Assembly (NCBI GenBank): GCA_905221605.1
Contig: CAJNDS010002074.1
Span: forward strand, 618,791-682,790
DNA from: Symbiodinium natans
Lineage: Eukaryota > Sar > Dinophyceae > Suessiales > Symbiodiniaceae
Direction of reading: 5' to 3'
DNA: 64,000 bases
Under the pieces are notes generated by a model, which saw only the letters and a program-made list of their open reading frames with translations, was not told the DNA's origin and did not search any database. Below, piece by piece: positions 63,801 to 64,000 of the stretch (position 1 is its first letter; each line of letters begins with the position of its first letter). The position numbers were made by a program, and so were the translations under genes.

Positions 63801-64000
63801 AGGGATATGCTGAAGCATGGAGGAGGGCCACGGGCAAGCAGCCAACCCAGCCACTTTCCCCAACCATTGAAAAAGTATGAGAATGGAAAAGGGCCTCCAT
63901 TCCCCTCTTGTTTTCTTTTCTTGTGTTTTTTCCGTTAAACAAAAAGGAGGAGGAGAGATAGACAGGATTGCATTTTTAACAGGAAGAGCAAAGACAAAAC
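57313..64000. repeat. large duplicated block, copy 2 (runs off the window)
   Basis: Near-identical to 43826-50519. Its left flank is a (CATA)n/(CATG) microsatellite and then the same TA tract; the flanks outside differ between copies. Confidence 0.95.
60670..61627. repeat. 55-bp minisatellite, array 3
   Basis: Copy of array 1 inside the second duplicated block, followed by the same TTAGATAGTTTAGATAG motif at 61645. Confidence 0.95.

Noticed and set aside
1-64000. Dinoflagellate spliced-leader gene, rRNA or tRNA genes
   Set aside because: By eye I found no spliced-leader core (TAGCCATTTTGGCTCAAG) and no rRNA; tRNA genes cannot be excluded without a covariance-model scan.

Overview
The window looks like nuclear DNA of a protist alga, most likely a dinoflagellate. 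The organism is inferred, not proven. Three things point there. The 7-bp TTTAGGG/CCCTAAA (plant/alveolate-type telomere) motif is scattered through nearly every non-coding interval from 1 to about 43.5 kb. Exons are tiny (15 to 275 nt). Hand-phased introns mostly have GC, sometimes GA or GT, at the 5' end and almost always AG|G at the 3' end, with AGG-like direct repeats across the junctions; this splice-site pattern is known from dinoflagellates. No bacterial-style genes, rRNA or CRISPR array was seen.

Two genes can be read confidently, both on the + strand. (1) About 4.3-27.2 kb: an elongation factor 3-like (eEF3, ABC-F) protein in at least 37 small exons. They cover the end of the linker, ABC domain 1, ABC domain 2 with its chromodomain-like insertion, and the start of the C-terminal tail. 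Possible HEAT-domain exons lie upstream (1.4-3.4 kb). (2) About 40.5-43.7 kb: the N-terminal three quarters of a TrpB2-type tryptophan synthase beta chain in 11 exons. It starts with a transit-peptide-like leader. Between them (28-40 kb) are isolated exon-like segments that I cannot assign to a family.

The introns are made of telomere-type repeats in both orientations, local blocks of telomere variants (TTCAGGG, TTTAGGGG, TTTGGGG, TTTAGTG), and at least four families of 80-120 bp inverted-repeat (MITE/introner-like) elements. One 3.3-kb intron holds a large self-complementary array (14.9-15.6 kb).

From about 43.8 kb to the end there is no recognisable gene. This part is a mosaic of satellites: CT and CTTCTC tracts, diverged 0.5-0.95-kb tandem units, a 55-bp minisatellite in three arrays, an 87-bp minisatellite (51.0-53.7 kb), TAGTTTAGA inverted arrays, a 100-base assembly gap (56185-56284) and a pure TTTAGGG array (56285-56465). 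A block of at least 6.7 kb occurs twice about 13.5 kb apart (43.83 kb and 57.31 kb onward) with near identity. The long open frames in this half are artefacts of repeats whose unit length is a multiple of three or of low-complexity tracts.
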